NCBI GenBank assembly: GCA_000378885.1
Contig: KB900456.1
Span: 54,446 to 118,445 of the forward strand
Reading direction: 5' to 3'
DNA length: 64,000 nucleotides
Source: an actinobacterium SCGC AAA044-N04
GTDB taxonomy: Bacteria > Actinomycetota > Actinomycetes > Nanopelagicales > Nanopelagicaceae
Shown here: one piece after another, positions 34,057 through 44,000 of the stretch
How positions within the stretch are numbered: position 1 is the first letter of the stretch
How the letters are laid out: every line of letters begins with the position of its first letter
The notes under the pieces: generated by a model
Databases searched by the model: none
Told to the model about the DNA's origin: nothing
What the model saw: only the letters and a program-made list of their open reading frames with translations
Translations under genes and position numbers: made by a program

Positions 34057-35214
34057 ATGTCACTTACACCTACTCCTGCAGATAAGTTCACTTTTGGTCT
34101 CTGGACCGTTGGCTGGCAGGCGCGTGACCCTTTCGGAGATCCAACTAGAGGTGCGCTGGACCCAGTTCGCACAGTCAATGAGCTTGCTGCACGTGGTGCC
34201 TACGGAGTTACTTTCCATGATGATGACTTGATTCCATTTGGTAGCGATGAAGGTGCACGTCGCACACATATTGATCGTTTTAAGAAAGCTTTAGCCGATA
34301 CTGGAATGAAAGTTCCAATGGCTACGACAAATCTCTTCTCACATCCAGTCTTTAAAGATGGTGCCTTTACATCAAATGATAAAGACATTCGCCGATATGC
34401 AATTCGTAAAGTTATGAAGAACATTGAACTTGCAGTTGAGCTAGGCGCAAAGACTTACGTTTGCTGGGGTGGACGTGAAGGTGCTGAATCAGATGGTGCC
34501 AAGGATGGCTATGTCGCACTTGATCGCTTCCGTGAAGCTTTCAATACCCTAGGTGAGTTCGTTACCGATAACGGGTATGACATTAAATTTGCAATTGAAC
34601 CAAAGCCAAATGAGCCAAGAGGCGATATCTTCTTGCCAACGATTGGTCACGCTCTAGCTTTCATCTACACCTTAGATCGCCCAGAGTTAGTGGGACTTAA
34701 CCCTGAAGTCGGCCACGAACAAATGGCAGGACTTAACTTTGTTCATGGCATTGCACAAGCTCTATGGCAGAAGAAGCTGTATCACATCGATCTAAACGGC
34801 CAACATGGTCCAAAGTATGATCAAGATTTAGTTTTTGGTCATGGAGATTTAAAGTCTGCTTTCTTCTTAGTTGATTTACTTGAACGCTATAAGTACGAGG
34901 GACCAAAGCACTTTGATTACAAGCCAGCTCGTACAGAAGATGACAAGGGTGTGTGGGAGTCAGCATCTGCAAACATGCGCACTTACTTAGCTCTTAAAGA
35001 GCGTGCAGCGGCATTTCGCACTGATCACCGTGTTATTGAAGCGATGAAGGCTTCTAATATCCCAGGGTTAAATGAATCAACTCTTGGCGCTGGTGAAACA
35101 TGGAGAGATCTTGCTAAGGATTCCTTCGATGTTGAAGCAGCCGGAGCGCGCGGATATGGCTATGAACTAGTTGATCAACTAGCACTTGAGCACTTGATGG
35201 GTGTAAAAGCTTAA
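34057..35214 (+). CDS. xylA: Xylose isomerase
   Basis: It interconverts D-xylose and D-xylulose (and D-glucose/fructose). At 385 residues it is the short class I (actinobacterial) type. Key residues are visible: His in VTFHDDD, metal-binding Glu and catalytic Lys in [13 protein letters not shown], a second metal site in [15 protein letters not shown], and [31 protein letters not shown] lies about ten bases before the ATG. The convergent gene set downstream is a xylose-type ABC importer, supporting xylose use. No xylulokinase or XylR regulator lies in the window. Confidence 0.97.
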   Translation: MSLTPTPADKFTFGLWTVGWQARDPFGDPTRGALDPVRTVNELAARGAYGVTFHDDDLIPFGSDEGARRTHIDRFKKALADTGMKVPMATTNLFSHPVFKDGAFTSNDKDIRRYAIRKVMKNIELAVELGAKTYVCWGGREGAESDGAKDGYVALDRFREAFNTLGEFVTDNGYDIKFAIEPKPNEPRGDIFLPTIGHALAFIYTLDRPELVGLNPEVGHEQMAGLNFVHGIAQALWQKKLYHIDLNGQHGPKYDQDLVFGHGDLKSAFFLVDLLERYKYEGPKHFDYKPARTEDDKGVWESASANMRTYLALKERAAAFRTDHRVIEAMKASNIPGLNESTLGAGETWRDLAKDSFDVEAAGARGYGYELVDQLALEHLMGVKA

Positions 35215-35221
35215 AAAGGCT

Positions 35222-36451
35222 TTAACTAACGGCTGCGCCGCGGCGAGAAATCGCATCAACGCCAGCTGAAATCAGCAATACAAGTCCAGTAACAATGAAC
35301 TTGATTCCTGCTGCATATCCCAAAAGACCCATGCCGTTATCGATAACAGCAACCACAAGGCCTCCAAGAATGGCATCGCGCATCTTTCCCTTGCCGCCAA
35401 AGAGTGAGGTTCCACCGATAACTGCAGCACCCACGGCATAGAGAAGTGTTGAACTTCCACCAGTTGTTGGTGAGACAGAGTTTTGGCGAGAAGCAAAGAT
35501 CATTCCAGCGATAGCTGCAAGACCAGAACAAATCATGAATGCTGTGATTCGAACTCGCTTAACGTTAATACCTGCACGGCGCGCAGCCTCTGCATTTCCG
35601 CCCACTGCATAGATATGGCGGCCAAAGGCAGTGCGACCAAGAACGAACGTGCCCACAACTAGCAGCAAGAGAATAACTGGAACAACATAAGGAATTCCCT
35701 TAAGGCTTACTAGATCTGGGTTATTGCTTCGCTCTAAGTTCAAAGCAAATACTGCAGCGCCAGTTATTCCAAGTAAACCAGCAGTTTTTAGAACCCACAG
35801 TTTGATGAGTTCAGATTTTAATCCAGCTTTGCGGCGAGCATTAATGCTGCTCAATCCCATGAGGACATAGACAACTGAGACAACTATGAAAAATACCCAA
35901 CTAAATAGTGGAGAAAGATTTGAGTTTTCAACGGCCAAAATAGTCTTATCTTCAACACGGATAGTTCCACCTTCACCTGCTAGTAGGAGAAGGATTCCTT
36001 GGAATGCCAGGAATGCTGCCAACGTAACAACGAAGGATGGGATTCCAAGGCGTGCAACCAAAGTTCCAAGACCGAAGCCAAGAATTACTCCAACGATGAT
36101 TGAAACAAGCAGTGCTGCATACCAAGGCACATCGTGGTTGGTAATTAAAATAACTAGTACTGCTCCAGTCACACCTGCTGTAAAGCCGGCAGAGAGATCA
36201 ATTTCCCCGAGAAGTAGAACAAAAACCAAGCCCATAGCGATGACAATTACTGCAGCAGCTTGAGTTAAGAGGTTGGCGAAATTACCTGGAGTTAAGAACA
36301 CGCTCGACATTGAGCCAAAGACAATGCAGAGGACAACTAGGCCAAGAACTGCTGGGAGTGAGCCGATATCGCCTGCTTTAACGCGGGCCCAGTAATCTGC
36401 GATAGCACCCTTAATCGTTGCATTTTCTTGTTCAACAATAACGTTCATCAC
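35222..36451 (-). CDS. xylH: Xylose-type ABC transporter permease (XylH-like)
   Basis: A 409-residue permease of the ribose/xylose (BPD_transp_2) class with about ten hydrophobic segments. The signature stretches GEIDLSAGFTAGVTGAVLVIL, GRTAFGRHIYAVGGNAEAARRAGINV and GGTSLFGGKGKMRDAILGGLVVAVI are all present. Together with the ATPase and lipoprotein upstream in the same direction it forms one importer. It overlaps the ATPase stop by four bases. The length and the IDNGMGLLG end fit XylH rather than RbsC. Confidence 0.88.
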   Translation of the reverse strand: MMNVIVEQENATIKGAIADYWARVKAGDIGSLPAVLGLVVLCIVFGSMSSVFLTPGNFANLLTQAAAVIVIAMGLVFVLLLGEIDLSAGFTAGVTGAVLVILITNHDVPWYAALLVSIIVGVILGFGLGTLVARLGIPSFVVTLAAFLAFQGILLLLAGEGGTIRVEDKTILAVENSNLSPLFSWVFFIVVSVVYVLMGLSSINARRKAGLKSELIKLWVLKTAGLLGITGAAVFALNLERSNNPDLVSLKGIPYVVPVILLLLVVGTFVLGRTAFGRHIYAVGGNAEAARRAGINVKRVRITAFMICSGLAAIAGMIFASRQNSVSPTTGGSSTLLYAVGAAVIGGTSLFGGKGKMRDAILGGLVVAVIDNGMGLLGYAAGIKFIVTGLVLLISAGVDAISRRGAAVS

Positions 36452-37233
36452 TTTGCTCCCTTGTTCGCAGCTGGTGCTTGGACGCCGGCAGATTTTCCTG
36501 TCGTGATTAATTCAATTACTTGGCGCGGAATAACTTCGTTCTTATCAACTTGGGCAGCCATGTTTCCTAAATAGAGGGCAGCGATGTTATCGGCAACTTC
36601 AAATACATCGTTGAGGTTGTGACTAATTAGAACGACAGCCAAACCATTATCGGCTAAGCGGCGAACTAAGTTAAGAACTTGTTCGGTTTGTGCAACACCT
36701 AACGCTGCAGTTGGCTCATCCAAAATAACAACTTTGCTATTCCAAAGAACTGCGCGGGCAATTGCAACGGTTTGGCGCTGTCCACCTGAAAGTGAAGAAA
36801 CTGTTTGGCGAATCGACTTAACGGTTCGAACACTCAAGCCATCGAGAGTTTTGCGGGCGAGTGCTTCCATAGAAGTTTCATTTAATACTGGGCCGCGCTT
36901 TTGCTCGCGTCCTAAAAACATATTGTGAACAATGTCTAAGTTATCGCACAGAGCTAGATCTTGATACACGATTTCAATTCCAAGGCCCGTTGCATCGCGA
37001 GGACCATGAATATCTACCTTGTTACCTTCAAAGAGAAAGTCGCCAGTCTCAGGTGTGTAGATACCGGCGATGCATTTAATCAAGGTGCTCTTGCCCGCGC
37101 CGTTATCTCCAACTAAGGCAGTTACTTTGCCTGCAGCTATATCGAAGTTAACATCTTTAAGGACGTGTACCGGGCCAAAAGATTTATTGACGCCGCGTAA
37201 TGAAAGTATCGGTGAGCTCATGTCTCTAACCAC
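36448..37233 (-). CDS. xylG: Sugar ABC transporter ATPase, single-domain (XylG-like)
   Basis: A 261-residue ABC ATPase with Walker A GDNGAGKST, the signature LSGGQRQTVAIARAV, Walker B VVILDEPTAALG and an H-loop in VLISHNLND. Classical XylG/RbsA proteins carry two ABC domains (about 500 residues). This one has a single domain, a form common in actinobacteria, so it would act as a homodimer. It overlaps xylH as ATGA. Confidence 0.9.
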   Translation of the reverse strand: MVRDMSSPILSLRGVNKSFGPVHVLKDVNFDIAAGKVTALVGDNGAGKSTLIKCIAGIYTPETGDFLFEGNKVDIHGPRDATGLGIEIVYQDLALCDNLDIVHNMFLGREQKRGPVLNETSMEALARKTLDGLSVRTVKSIRQTVSSLSGGQRQTVAIARAVLWNSKVVILDEPTAALGVAQTEQVLNLVRRLADNGLAVVLISHNLNDVFEVADNIAALYLGNMAAQVDKNEVIPRQVIELITTGKSAGVQAPAANKGAK

Positions 37234-37281
37234 TTTTCTTTAGATTCTGCTTACTTACGATGAAAATATCCTATAAAAGAA

Positions 37282-37315
37282 GTTGCGGCTCAGGGAATGA
37301 TCCCCGAGCCGCAAC
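37282..37315 (-). terminator. Hairpin between binding-protein and ATPase genes
   Basis: GTTGCGGCTC-AGGGAATGATCCCC-GAGCCGCAAC is a perfect ten-base stem extended by GGG/CCC inside, in the 112-base gap after the binding-protein stop. On the minus strand it is followed by TTCTTTTATAG, a weak U-run. It would reduce read-through into xylG and so favour binding-protein abundance. Confidence 0.75.
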
Positions 37316-37345
37316 CTACTTTCTATTGCCTAGCTAGGTCGGAAA

Positions 37346-38413
37346 TTAGATTCCGTTAGCTGTGCAGAGGTCTTCGATGTCCTTACAGACATCTTCACGC
37401 TTCTGGAAGCCATCAGCAATAACGTCCTTGACGTTTGCCTTTGTGATTCCAACTGGTACTAGTAGCACTGATGGGACATCAACTGTTCCGTTGTTTACAG
37501 AACCTGTTGCTGTTGTTGCATCTTCGCCCTTTAGCAATGCGATTGCTAGAGCAGCTGCACCTTCAGCTTCAGCCTTGATGGCCTTGTATACAGTGTTTGA
37601 AAGGTCACCTGTAAGGATTGCACGCAATCCGTCAACAGTTGCATCTTGTCCAGATACGCAGACCTTGCCGTTTAGCTTGTTCTTCTTAAGAACTGCTACA
37701 GCTGCAAGTCCAAGACCTTCGTTAGCTGAAACAACTGCATCAAGCTTTCCGCCAGCCTTTGATAGCTGCTGTTCGAAAATTACTCCACCCTTTGCGTTAT
37801 CCCAGTCTGGAACAGCCTGGTCATCAACAAGTGTGTATGCCTTTGAATCGATCAATGGACGTAGAACTGAATCGTATCCAGCCTTGAATAGTGTTGCGTT
37901 GTTATCTGTTGGTGAACCGTTTAGGTAAACGATACGAGCAGATGTCTTTCCTGCTGCATCTAGACATGCCTTGATGCCTTCACCTTGTAGCTTGCCAACT
38001 GCTTCATTATCAAATGAAACATAGTATGAAGCTGAACCATTAAGTGTTAGACGGTCGTAGTCGATTGTCTTTACACCCTGTGCTGCAGCCTTGTCCTGAA
38101 CAGCCTTAGCTGAATCTGAATCTAGGTTTACAAGGATAAGAACCTTTGCACCAGCTGTAAGCATCTGATCTGCAATAGTTGCAAACTGTGCCTTGTCGCC
38201 GTTTGCGTTCTGAATGTCAACCTTTACTCCTGCTGCATCAAATGCTGCTTGTAGGAATCCGCGGTCAGCAGTTTCCCAGCGGTTTGATGATGCTGCGTCA
38301 GGAAGGATTACACCAACAAAACCATCTGCGGCCTTGTCAGCTTTTGAGCAACCTGTTAGTGCGATAGCAACTGCAGCAAGAACTGCAGTAATCGCGAGGC
38401 GGCGCTTTTTCAT
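37346..38413 (-). CDS. xylF: Xylose-type ABC transporter substrate-binding lipoprotein (XylF/ChvE-like)
   Basis: A 355-residue periplasmic-binding-protein family 4 lipoprotein. It starts MKKRRLAITAVL, with the lipobox ALTGC making Cys near residue 22 the lipid-modified N-terminus. GVILPDAASSNRWETADRGF, VDIQNANGDKAQFATIADQML and VSGQDATVDGLRAILTGDLSNTVYK fit XylF/ChvE proteins. I chose the ATG at 38413 (AAAGG about a dozen bases upstream) over 38443. The position, convergent with xylA, suggests D-xylose as ligand, and other aldoses are possible. Confidence 0.9.
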   Translation of the reverse strand: MKKRRLAITAVLAAVAIALTGCSKADKAADGFVGVILPDAASSNRWETADRGFLQAAFDAAGVKVDIQNANGDKAQFATIADQMLTAGAKVLILVNLDSDSAKAVQDKAAAQGVKTIDYDRLTLNGSASYYVSFDNEAVGKLQGEGIKACLDAAGKTSARIVYLNGSPTDNNATLFKAGYDSVLRPLIDSKAYTLVDDQAVPDWDNAKGGVIFEQQLSKAGGKLDAVVSANEGLGLAAVAVLKKNKLNGKVCVSGQDATVDGLRAILTGDLSNTVYKAIKAEAEGAAALAIALLKGEDATTATGSVNNGTVDVPSVLLVPVGITKANVKDVIADGFQKREDVCKDIEDLCTANGI

Positions 38414-38600
38414 ATATGAAACACCTTTCGAAAGGGATCGCACCCCTGGGCGAATCTTTTTCTACCCGGATGAGAAAGGAGCGATAGTGAAGCAAACGGT
38501 AGTGGGGATGCCCGGATTCGTCACTCTATTTTTGGGGGAAAATCACCCCATAACCTAACGATTTGATAACGCTCAACTGAGCGCACGATAGCCTTAGGCG

Positions 38601-40265
38601 GTGTCCACACAGATTGAGCAGTTAGAAGCGGCGATTAAAGCCGCCCTCGAGCAAGCCCTCATTGCTGGCTCACTATCTGGACAAATCCCTGACACCATCA
38701 AATTAGAACGGCCCAAAGATCGCGACCATGGTGACTATGCAACTTCTATTGCACTTCAACTAGCCAAGTCAGCGGGTAAGAATCCCCGCGATGTTGCCCA
38801 GATTATTTCGCAGTTACTTACCGGCACAGAAGGAATTTCAAAGGTAGATATTGCTGGCCCCGGATTTATCAACATCACTCTCAATCGCGCTAATCAAGCT
38901 GAGTTGGTTTCAAGAATTCTTAAGGCAACCAAGGATTATGGAAAAGGTAGTGCGCTCGCCGGTGTGCGCATCAATCTTGAATTCATTAGTGCCAATCCAA
39001 CAGGTCCACTTCACTTAGGTCACACGCGTTGGGCAGCAGTGGGGGATTCATTAGGCCGAGTGCTAAGTGCGGCCGGGGCAGACGTGAAGCGCGAGTTTTA
39101 TATCAATGATCGCGGAAACCAGATGGATTTATTTGGAGCATCAGTTGAAGCAGCAGCATTAGGTAATCCAATTCCAGAAGATGGCTATCAAGGTGCATAC
39201 ATTGCAGATTTGGCTAAGGCAGTTGTTGCAAGTAATCCTGCTATTACATCTTTGCCAGAAGGGGAGCGCCATCCAGCATTTCGTGAAGCCGCCTATGCCG
39301 TTCAGTTAAAAGATCAACAGCGAGTACTTGATACTTTCGGGACGCATTTTGATGTTTGGTTCTCAGAGCGCTCACTCCACGATCAAGGCGCAGTTGAGCA
39401 CGGCCTTGAAAAGCTGCGCTCACAAGGTCATGTCTTTGAAGAAGAAGGTGCAATCTGGCTGCGCACAACTGACTTTGGCGATGATAAAGATCGCGTGTTA
39501 ACTAAATCTGATGGCTCACTTACTTACTTTTCATCAGATACCGCTTATTACATTAATAAACGCGAGCGGGGTTTTGATATTTGTATCTACATGTTAGGCG
39601 CAGATCACCATGGATATGTGGGTCGCTTAAAAGCTATCGCTGCATGTGCTGGTGATGATCCTGAATACAACATCCATGTGCTGATCGGACAACTTGTAAA
39701 AATTATGGAAGGCGGGGAAGAGGTAAAACTCTCAAAGCGCGCCGGCACGATTATTACCTTAGAAGAGCTAGTAGAAAAAGTCGGAGTTGATGCTGCCCGC
39801 TACACATTGATTCGTTACCCAGTGGATACGCCGATGGTGATGGATATCGATATCTTGAAGCGGAACACCAACGAGAACCCGGTGTACTACGTTCAATACG
39901 CCCATGCTCGCATTGCTGCTGTGTTACGAAATGCCGCTGAGCTATATATCTCAGTTGACTTAAGCGCCTTTGATTCATCGCAGTTGGTCCATGATCGTGA
40001 AAATGAATTACTCGGAGCGCTAGCTGAATTTCCTCGCGTGGTGCAAAGCGCGGCTGAACTACGCCAACCTCACCGTGTTGCTCGCTATTTAGAAGAGTTA
40101 GCTGGGACGTATCACGGTTTCTATGCAGACTGCCGAGTTCTTCCAATGGGTGAAGAAAACCCATCTGCATTACACACTGCCCGTCTATTACTCTGTGCTT
40201 CTACCAAACAAGTAATTAAAAATGGTTTGGATTTATTGGGCGTTAGTGCACCGGAGAGGATGTAA
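38601..40265 (+). CDS. argS: Arginyl-tRNA synthetase
   Basis: A 554-residue class I synthetase. The HIGH-like motif reads ANPTGPLHLGHTRWAAVGDSLGR, and KLSKRAGTIITLEELVEKVG carries the KMSK-region residues. The Add-1 N-terminal domain and a C-terminal anticodon-binding domain ending LDLLGVSAPERM are present. It starts at GTG and ends two bases before lysA. The argS-lysA-hom-thrC-thrB-rho order is conserved in actinobacteria. Confidence 0.97.
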   Translation: MSTQIEQLEAAIKAALEQALIAGSLSGQIPDTIKLERPKDRDHGDYATSIALQLAKSAGKNPRDVAQIISQLLTGTEGISKVDIAGPGFINITLNRANQAELVSRILKATKDYGKGSALAGVRINLEFISANPTGPLHLGHTRWAAVGDSLGRVLSAAGADVKREFYINDRGNQMDLFGASVEAAALGNPIPEDGYQGAYIADLAKAVVASNPAITSLPEGERHPAFREAAYAVQLKDQQRVLDTFGTHFDVWFSERSLHDQGAVEHGLEKLRSQGHVFEEEGAIWLRTTDFGDDKDRVLTKSDGSLTYFSSDTAYYINKRERGFDICIYMLGADHHGYVGRLKAIAACAGDDPEYNIHVLIGQLVKIMEGGEEVKLSKRAGTIITLEELVEKVGVDAARYTLIRYPVDTPMVMDIDILKRNTNENPVYYVQYAHARIAAVLRNAAELYISVDLSAFDSSQLVHDRENELLGALAEFPRVVQSAAELRQPHRVARYLEELAGTYHGFYADCRVLPMGEENPSALHTARLLLCASTKQVIKNGLDLLGVSAPERM

Positions 40266-40267
40266 AC

Positions 40268-41575
40268 ATGTGGTCCTCGCACGTTAAGACTGGTCCAGAG
40301 TTAACAATCTCTTCTATTTCAGCTACTGCCTTAGCAAAAGAATTTGGCACACCTGCCTTCATTATGGATGAAGCAGATTTTAGAGATCGGGCAAGTGCAT
40401 GGAACGCTGCTCTTAATAACGCCTTTGAAAGTAACGCTGGCACTGTGTATTACGCAGCTAAAGCCTTTATCTGCGTTGAAGTAGCCCGTTGGATTAAAGA
40501 TCTTGGTATTGGTATTGATGTGTGCACAGGTGGGGAGTTAGCAGTAGCCCTTAAGGGTGGAATTGATCCTGCAAAGATTGAAGTACATGGAAACAATAAA
40601 TCTGTAGCTGAAATTGAAAAGGCCGTATCAGTCGGTGTTGGAACAATCGTTATCGATTCACTCTATGAAATAGAGCGGGTAAGCGCTGCTGCCACTAAGC
40701 ATGGGGTTGTTCAAAAGGTTTTGCTGCGCCTGACTCCAGGAATTGAAGCTCATACTCATGAATCAATTGCCACAGCCCATGAAGATGTGAAGTTTGGTTT
40801 CTCAATTGCAAGTGGTGCTGCTTGGAATGCAATTACTCAAGTTCGCAGACATGCATCCCTAGAATTGCGCGGCTTTCATGCCCATATCGGTTCACAGATA
40901 TTTGAAAATGATTCCTTTGAAATCAGCGCTCAGCGCTTGATTGAACTTCTTGCTAAGTACCGTGATGAGTATTCAGCTGAACTTCCTGAACTAGATTTAG
41001 GCGGGGGATATGGCATCGCTTATTTACCTGGAGAGAACCCTTTAGATCCAGCTTCAACGATGAAAGATTTAGCATCAGTTGTTAGTACTCAATGCGCAGC
41101 GCACAAGCTTGCTATTCCACATATTTCAATTGAACCAGGCCGAGCAATAGTTGGTCCGACAATGTTCACACTCTACGAAGTTGGAACGGTTAAAGATGTC
41201 ACTTTAGAAAATGGGGCTAACCGGCGCTATGTTTCAGTGGATGGCGGCATGAGCGATAACTTGCGCCCTGCTTTATACGATGCTCAATACTTTGCAGCGT
41301 TAGCTAATCGCACCAGCAGCGCCCCAAAGGTTTCTTCACGCATTGTCGGTAAGCACTGTGAAACTGGCGATATTGTGATTCGAGAGATTGATTTAGAAAA
41401 TGACATTGTGCCTGGAGATTTATTAGCCACCCCAGCAACAGGTGCATATGGACGCAGCATGGCAACTAATTACAACCATGTGCCACGACCACCAGTAATT
41501 GCAGTAAAAGATGGAAAAGCCCGCGTGATTCTGCGCCGTGAGACTGAAGCTGATCTGTTAGGGCTAGATATTTAA
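40268..41575 (+). CDS. lysA: Diaminopimelate decarboxylase
   Basis: The last step of lysine synthesis, meso-DAP to lysine. The PLP lysine is in TVYYAAKAFICVEVARW. HAHIGSQIF, LDLGGGYGIAYLPGE (phosphate loop) and ISIEPGRAIVGPT follow in the alanine-racemase-fold barrel, and HCETGDIV contributes the active-site Cys from the partner subunit. At 435 residues the length is normal. It is two bases downstream of argS. Confidence 0.96.
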   Translation: MWSSHVKTGPELTISSISATALAKEFGTPAFIMDEADFRDRASAWNAALNNAFESNAGTVYYAAKAFICVEVARWIKDLGIGIDVCTGGELAVALKGGIDPAKIEVHGNNKSVAEIEKAVSVGVGTIVIDSLYEIERVSAAATKHGVVQKVLLRLTPGIEAHTHESIATAHEDVKFGFSIASGAAWNAITQVRRHASLELRGFHAHIGSQIFENDSFEISAQRLIELLAKYRDEYSAELPELDLGGGYGIAYLPGENPLDPASTMKDLASVVSTQCAAHKLAIPHISIEPGRAIVGPTMFTLYEVGTVKDVTLENGANRRYVSVDGGMSDNLRPALYDAQYFAALANRTSSAPKVSSRIVGKHCETGDIVIREIDLENDIVPGDLLATPATGAYGRSMATNYNHVPRPPVIAVKDGKARVILRRETEADLLGLDI

Positions 41576-41609
41576 CGCCGTTACAGGCATCTGTGAAAGA
41601 ATAGCCCGC

Positions 41610-42905
41610 ATGAGCGCAGAGCTAAAGACAATATCTATTGGCATGCTCGGCTGCGGTGTGGTCGGCAGCCAAGTTGCTCGCCTGCTCCAATCCGATGAGC
41701 AAGAGCTCTCTGAGCGCTCGGGTGCACTGCTTGTCCTTAAGAAAATTGGTGTGCGTAGTAACGCTGCCCGCGAAGGTATTAATCCTTCAATGATTACAAC
41801 AGATTTGAATTCAATTGTTAATGATCCAGAGATTAATATTGTTATTGAAGTAATGGGTGGCATTGAGCCAGCCCGCACATTGATCCTAGAAGCAATTAAG
41901 AACAAGAAATCTGTGATTACTGCAAATAAAGCTTTGCTTGCAACACATGGCCATGAGCTCTTCAATGCAGCCGATGCAGCAAAAGTAGATCTTTACTATG
42001 AAGCAGCAGTTGCCGGTGCGATTCCAATTATTCGCTCAATGCGTGAATCACTTGCTGGTGATCAAATTACTCGCGTGATGGGAATTGTTAATGGAACAAC
42101 TAACTATATTCTCACAAAGATGCATGAAGAAGGCCGTGCCTTCAACGATGTGTTAAAAGAGGCGCAATCACTTGGTTATGCCGAAGCAGACCCCACTGCA
42201 GATATTGAAGGACATGATGCTGCAGCCAAAGCTGCACTCCTTGCCAGCCTTGCTTTTCACAGCACTGTGACAATTGATGAGGTTTATTGCGAAGGTATTA
42301 CAGGAATTTCTATCGATGATGTTAATGCTGCCAAAGCAATGGGCTCAGTGATCAAACTTCTAGCAATTGCAGAGCTAACTGTTAAAGATGAGATTTCAGT
42401 TCGTGTGCACCCAGTGATGCTTCCAAGTTCTCATCCATTGGCATCTGTACGAAATGCTTTTAACGCCGTCTATGTGGAGTCAGAGGCAGCTGGACAGCTC
42501 ATGTTCTACGGCCGCGGGGCTGGCGGTGCACCAACTGCATCTGCAATCTTGGGTGACCTAGTTGCTGTCACACGCCACCGTGCTTATTCAACTGTTGGAT
42601 ACGGTGAATCTGACTATGCCGATCTTGATATTGCACCAGTTGGTGATGTGAAATCACAGTTCTTTGTTCGATTGCATGTGGCGGATAAATCAGGTGTTTT
42701 GGCTTCTATTGCTCAAGTATTTGCCAGTGAAAACATCTCTATCCAAACTGTGCGCCAAGCAGGACTAGGTAGTGATGCTGAACTAGTCGTTGTCACACAC
42801 GCTGCAACTGAGTCATCTCTTAAAGGCTGCATTAAGAAGTTAACTGACATGGATATTGTCAGCAAAGTCGAATCTGTGATCCGTGTTGAAGGGGTAGTTG
42901 CCTAA
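41610..42905 (+). CDS. hom: Homoserine dehydrogenase
   Basis: A 431-residue stand-alone homoserine dehydrogenase (no fused aspartokinase). It has the NAD(P) fold ISIGMLGCGVVGSQVARLL, EVMGGIEPARTLILEAI, the catalytic region YEAAVAGAIPIIRSMRESL and GIVNGTTNYILTKM with EADPTADIEGHDAAAK. The C-terminal 80 or so residues (FFVRLHVADKSGVLASIAQVF) are an ACT domain, the usual site of threonine feedback inhibition. The stop TAA directly precedes the thrC ATG with no gap. Confidence 0.96.
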   Translation: MSAELKTISIGMLGCGVVGSQVARLLQSDEQELSERSGALLVLKKIGVRSNAAREGINPSMITTDLNSIVNDPEINIVIEVMGGIEPARTLILEAIKNKKSVITANKALLATHGHELFNAADAAKVDLYYEAAVAGAIPIIRSMRESLAGDQITRVMGIVNGTTNYILTKMHEEGRAFNDVLKEAQSLGYAEADPTADIEGHDAAAKAALLASLAFHSTVTIDEVYCEGITGISIDDVNAAKAMGSVIKLLAIAELTVKDEISVRVHPVMLPSSHPLASVRNAFNAVYVESEAAGQLMFYGRGAGGAPTASAILGDLVAVTRHRAYSTVGYGESDYADLDIAPVGDVKSQFFVRLHVADKSGVLASIAQVFASENISIQTVRQAGLGSDAELVVVTHAATESSLKGCIKKLTDMDIVSKVESVIRVEGVVA

Positions 42906-43991
42906 ATGGGAATCTTTGGAAACAAGAAAAGCGGAGCTCACCAATGGCGCGGAGTTATTGAAGAATATCGCCACCGCTTACCAGTGAGTGCAAATACTCC
43001 AATTGTTTCCCTGCGTGAAGGTGGCACACCACTTATCTATGCATGCAATCTTTCAGAATTATTGGGCAACAACGTGTGGATTAAATACGAAGGCTTAAAC
43101 CCAACAGGTTCATTTAAAGATCGCGGAATGACAATGGCGATTTCAAAGGCGGCAGAAGATGGCGCCAAAGCTGTCATCTGTGCATCTACTGGAAATACAT
43201 CTGCATCAGCAGCAGCCTATGCCGTTAAAGCTGGCATGGTTCCAGCGGTTTTGATTCCTAAAGGGAAGATTGCAATGGGCAAGTTAGCTCAAGCAGTTAT
43301 CCACGACTCAACAATTTTGCAGGTCAATGGCAACTTTGATGATTGCTTAACCCTTGCTCGCGAACTATCTGAGAACTATCCAGTTGCACTTGTTAACTCA
43401 GTTAATCCTTACCGCATTGAAGGACAAAAGACTGCCGCCTTTGAAGTCGTGGACATGTTGGGTAATGCACCAGATATTCACGCACTTCCTGTGGGCAATG
43501 CTGGAAATATCACTGCTTATTGGAAGGGCTTTAAGGAGTATTACAAAGATGGCATGTCATCACAGCTGCCACAGATGTATGGATTCCAAGCTGCCGGTGC
43601 TGCACCTATTGTTAAAGGCAAAATTGTTAAGAACCCAGACACCATTGCAACAGCTATTCGTATTGGTAATCCTGCTTCTTGGGCCCAAGCCGTTGAAGCT
43701 CGTGATGTTTCAGGTGGAGTTATTGATTCGGTTACAGATAAAGAGATTTTATCTGCCTACCGTTTAATTGCATCTAAAGAGGGAATCTTCGTTGAACCTT
43801 CATCTGCTGCAGGCTTAGCTGGACTTATTAAGTATAAAAAGGCTGGGAAGCTACCTAAAGATAAGACAATCGTTATTACTGTTACCGGCCATGGTTTGAA
43901 AGATATTCCTTACGCTCTTGAATCTGCGAAAAAGCCAGTTGTTGTTCCAGTCAATGTTAAAGCTGCAGCAAAAGCGCTGGGTCTTTCCTAA
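42906..43991 (+). CDS. thrC: Threonine synthase
   Basis: A 361-residue PLP enzyme converting O-phosphohomoserine to threonine. The PLP lysine lies in [11 protein letters not shown], and the phosphate-binding loop is [31 protein letters not shown] and [12 protein letters not shown] are normal for the short class of threonine synthases. It is contiguous with hom and is followed nine bases later by thrB. Confidence 0.96.
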   Translation: MGIFGNKKSGAHQWRGVIEEYRHRLPVSANTPIVSLREGGTPLIYACNLSELLGNNVWIKYEGLNPTGSFKDRGMTMAISKAAEDGAKAVICASTGNTSASAAAYAVKAGMVPAVLIPKGKIAMGKLAQAVIHDSTILQVNGNFDDCLTLARELSENYPVALVNSVNPYRIEGQKTAAFEVVDMLGNAPDIHALPVGNAGNITAYWKGFKEYYKDGMSSQLPQMYGFQAAGAAPIVKGKIVKNPDTIATAIRIGNPASWAQAVEARDVSGGVIDSVTDKEILSAYRLIASKEGIFVEPSSAAGLAGLIKYKKAGKLPKDKTIVITVTGHGLKDIPYALESAKKPVVVPVNVKAAAKALGLS

Positions 43992-44000
43992 GAGTTCATC

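Noticed and set aside
37362-37928. 188-codon plus-strand frame opposite xylF
   Set aside because: It is covered by the lipoprotein gene with strong family motifs, and no promoter, ribosome site or domain is apparent.
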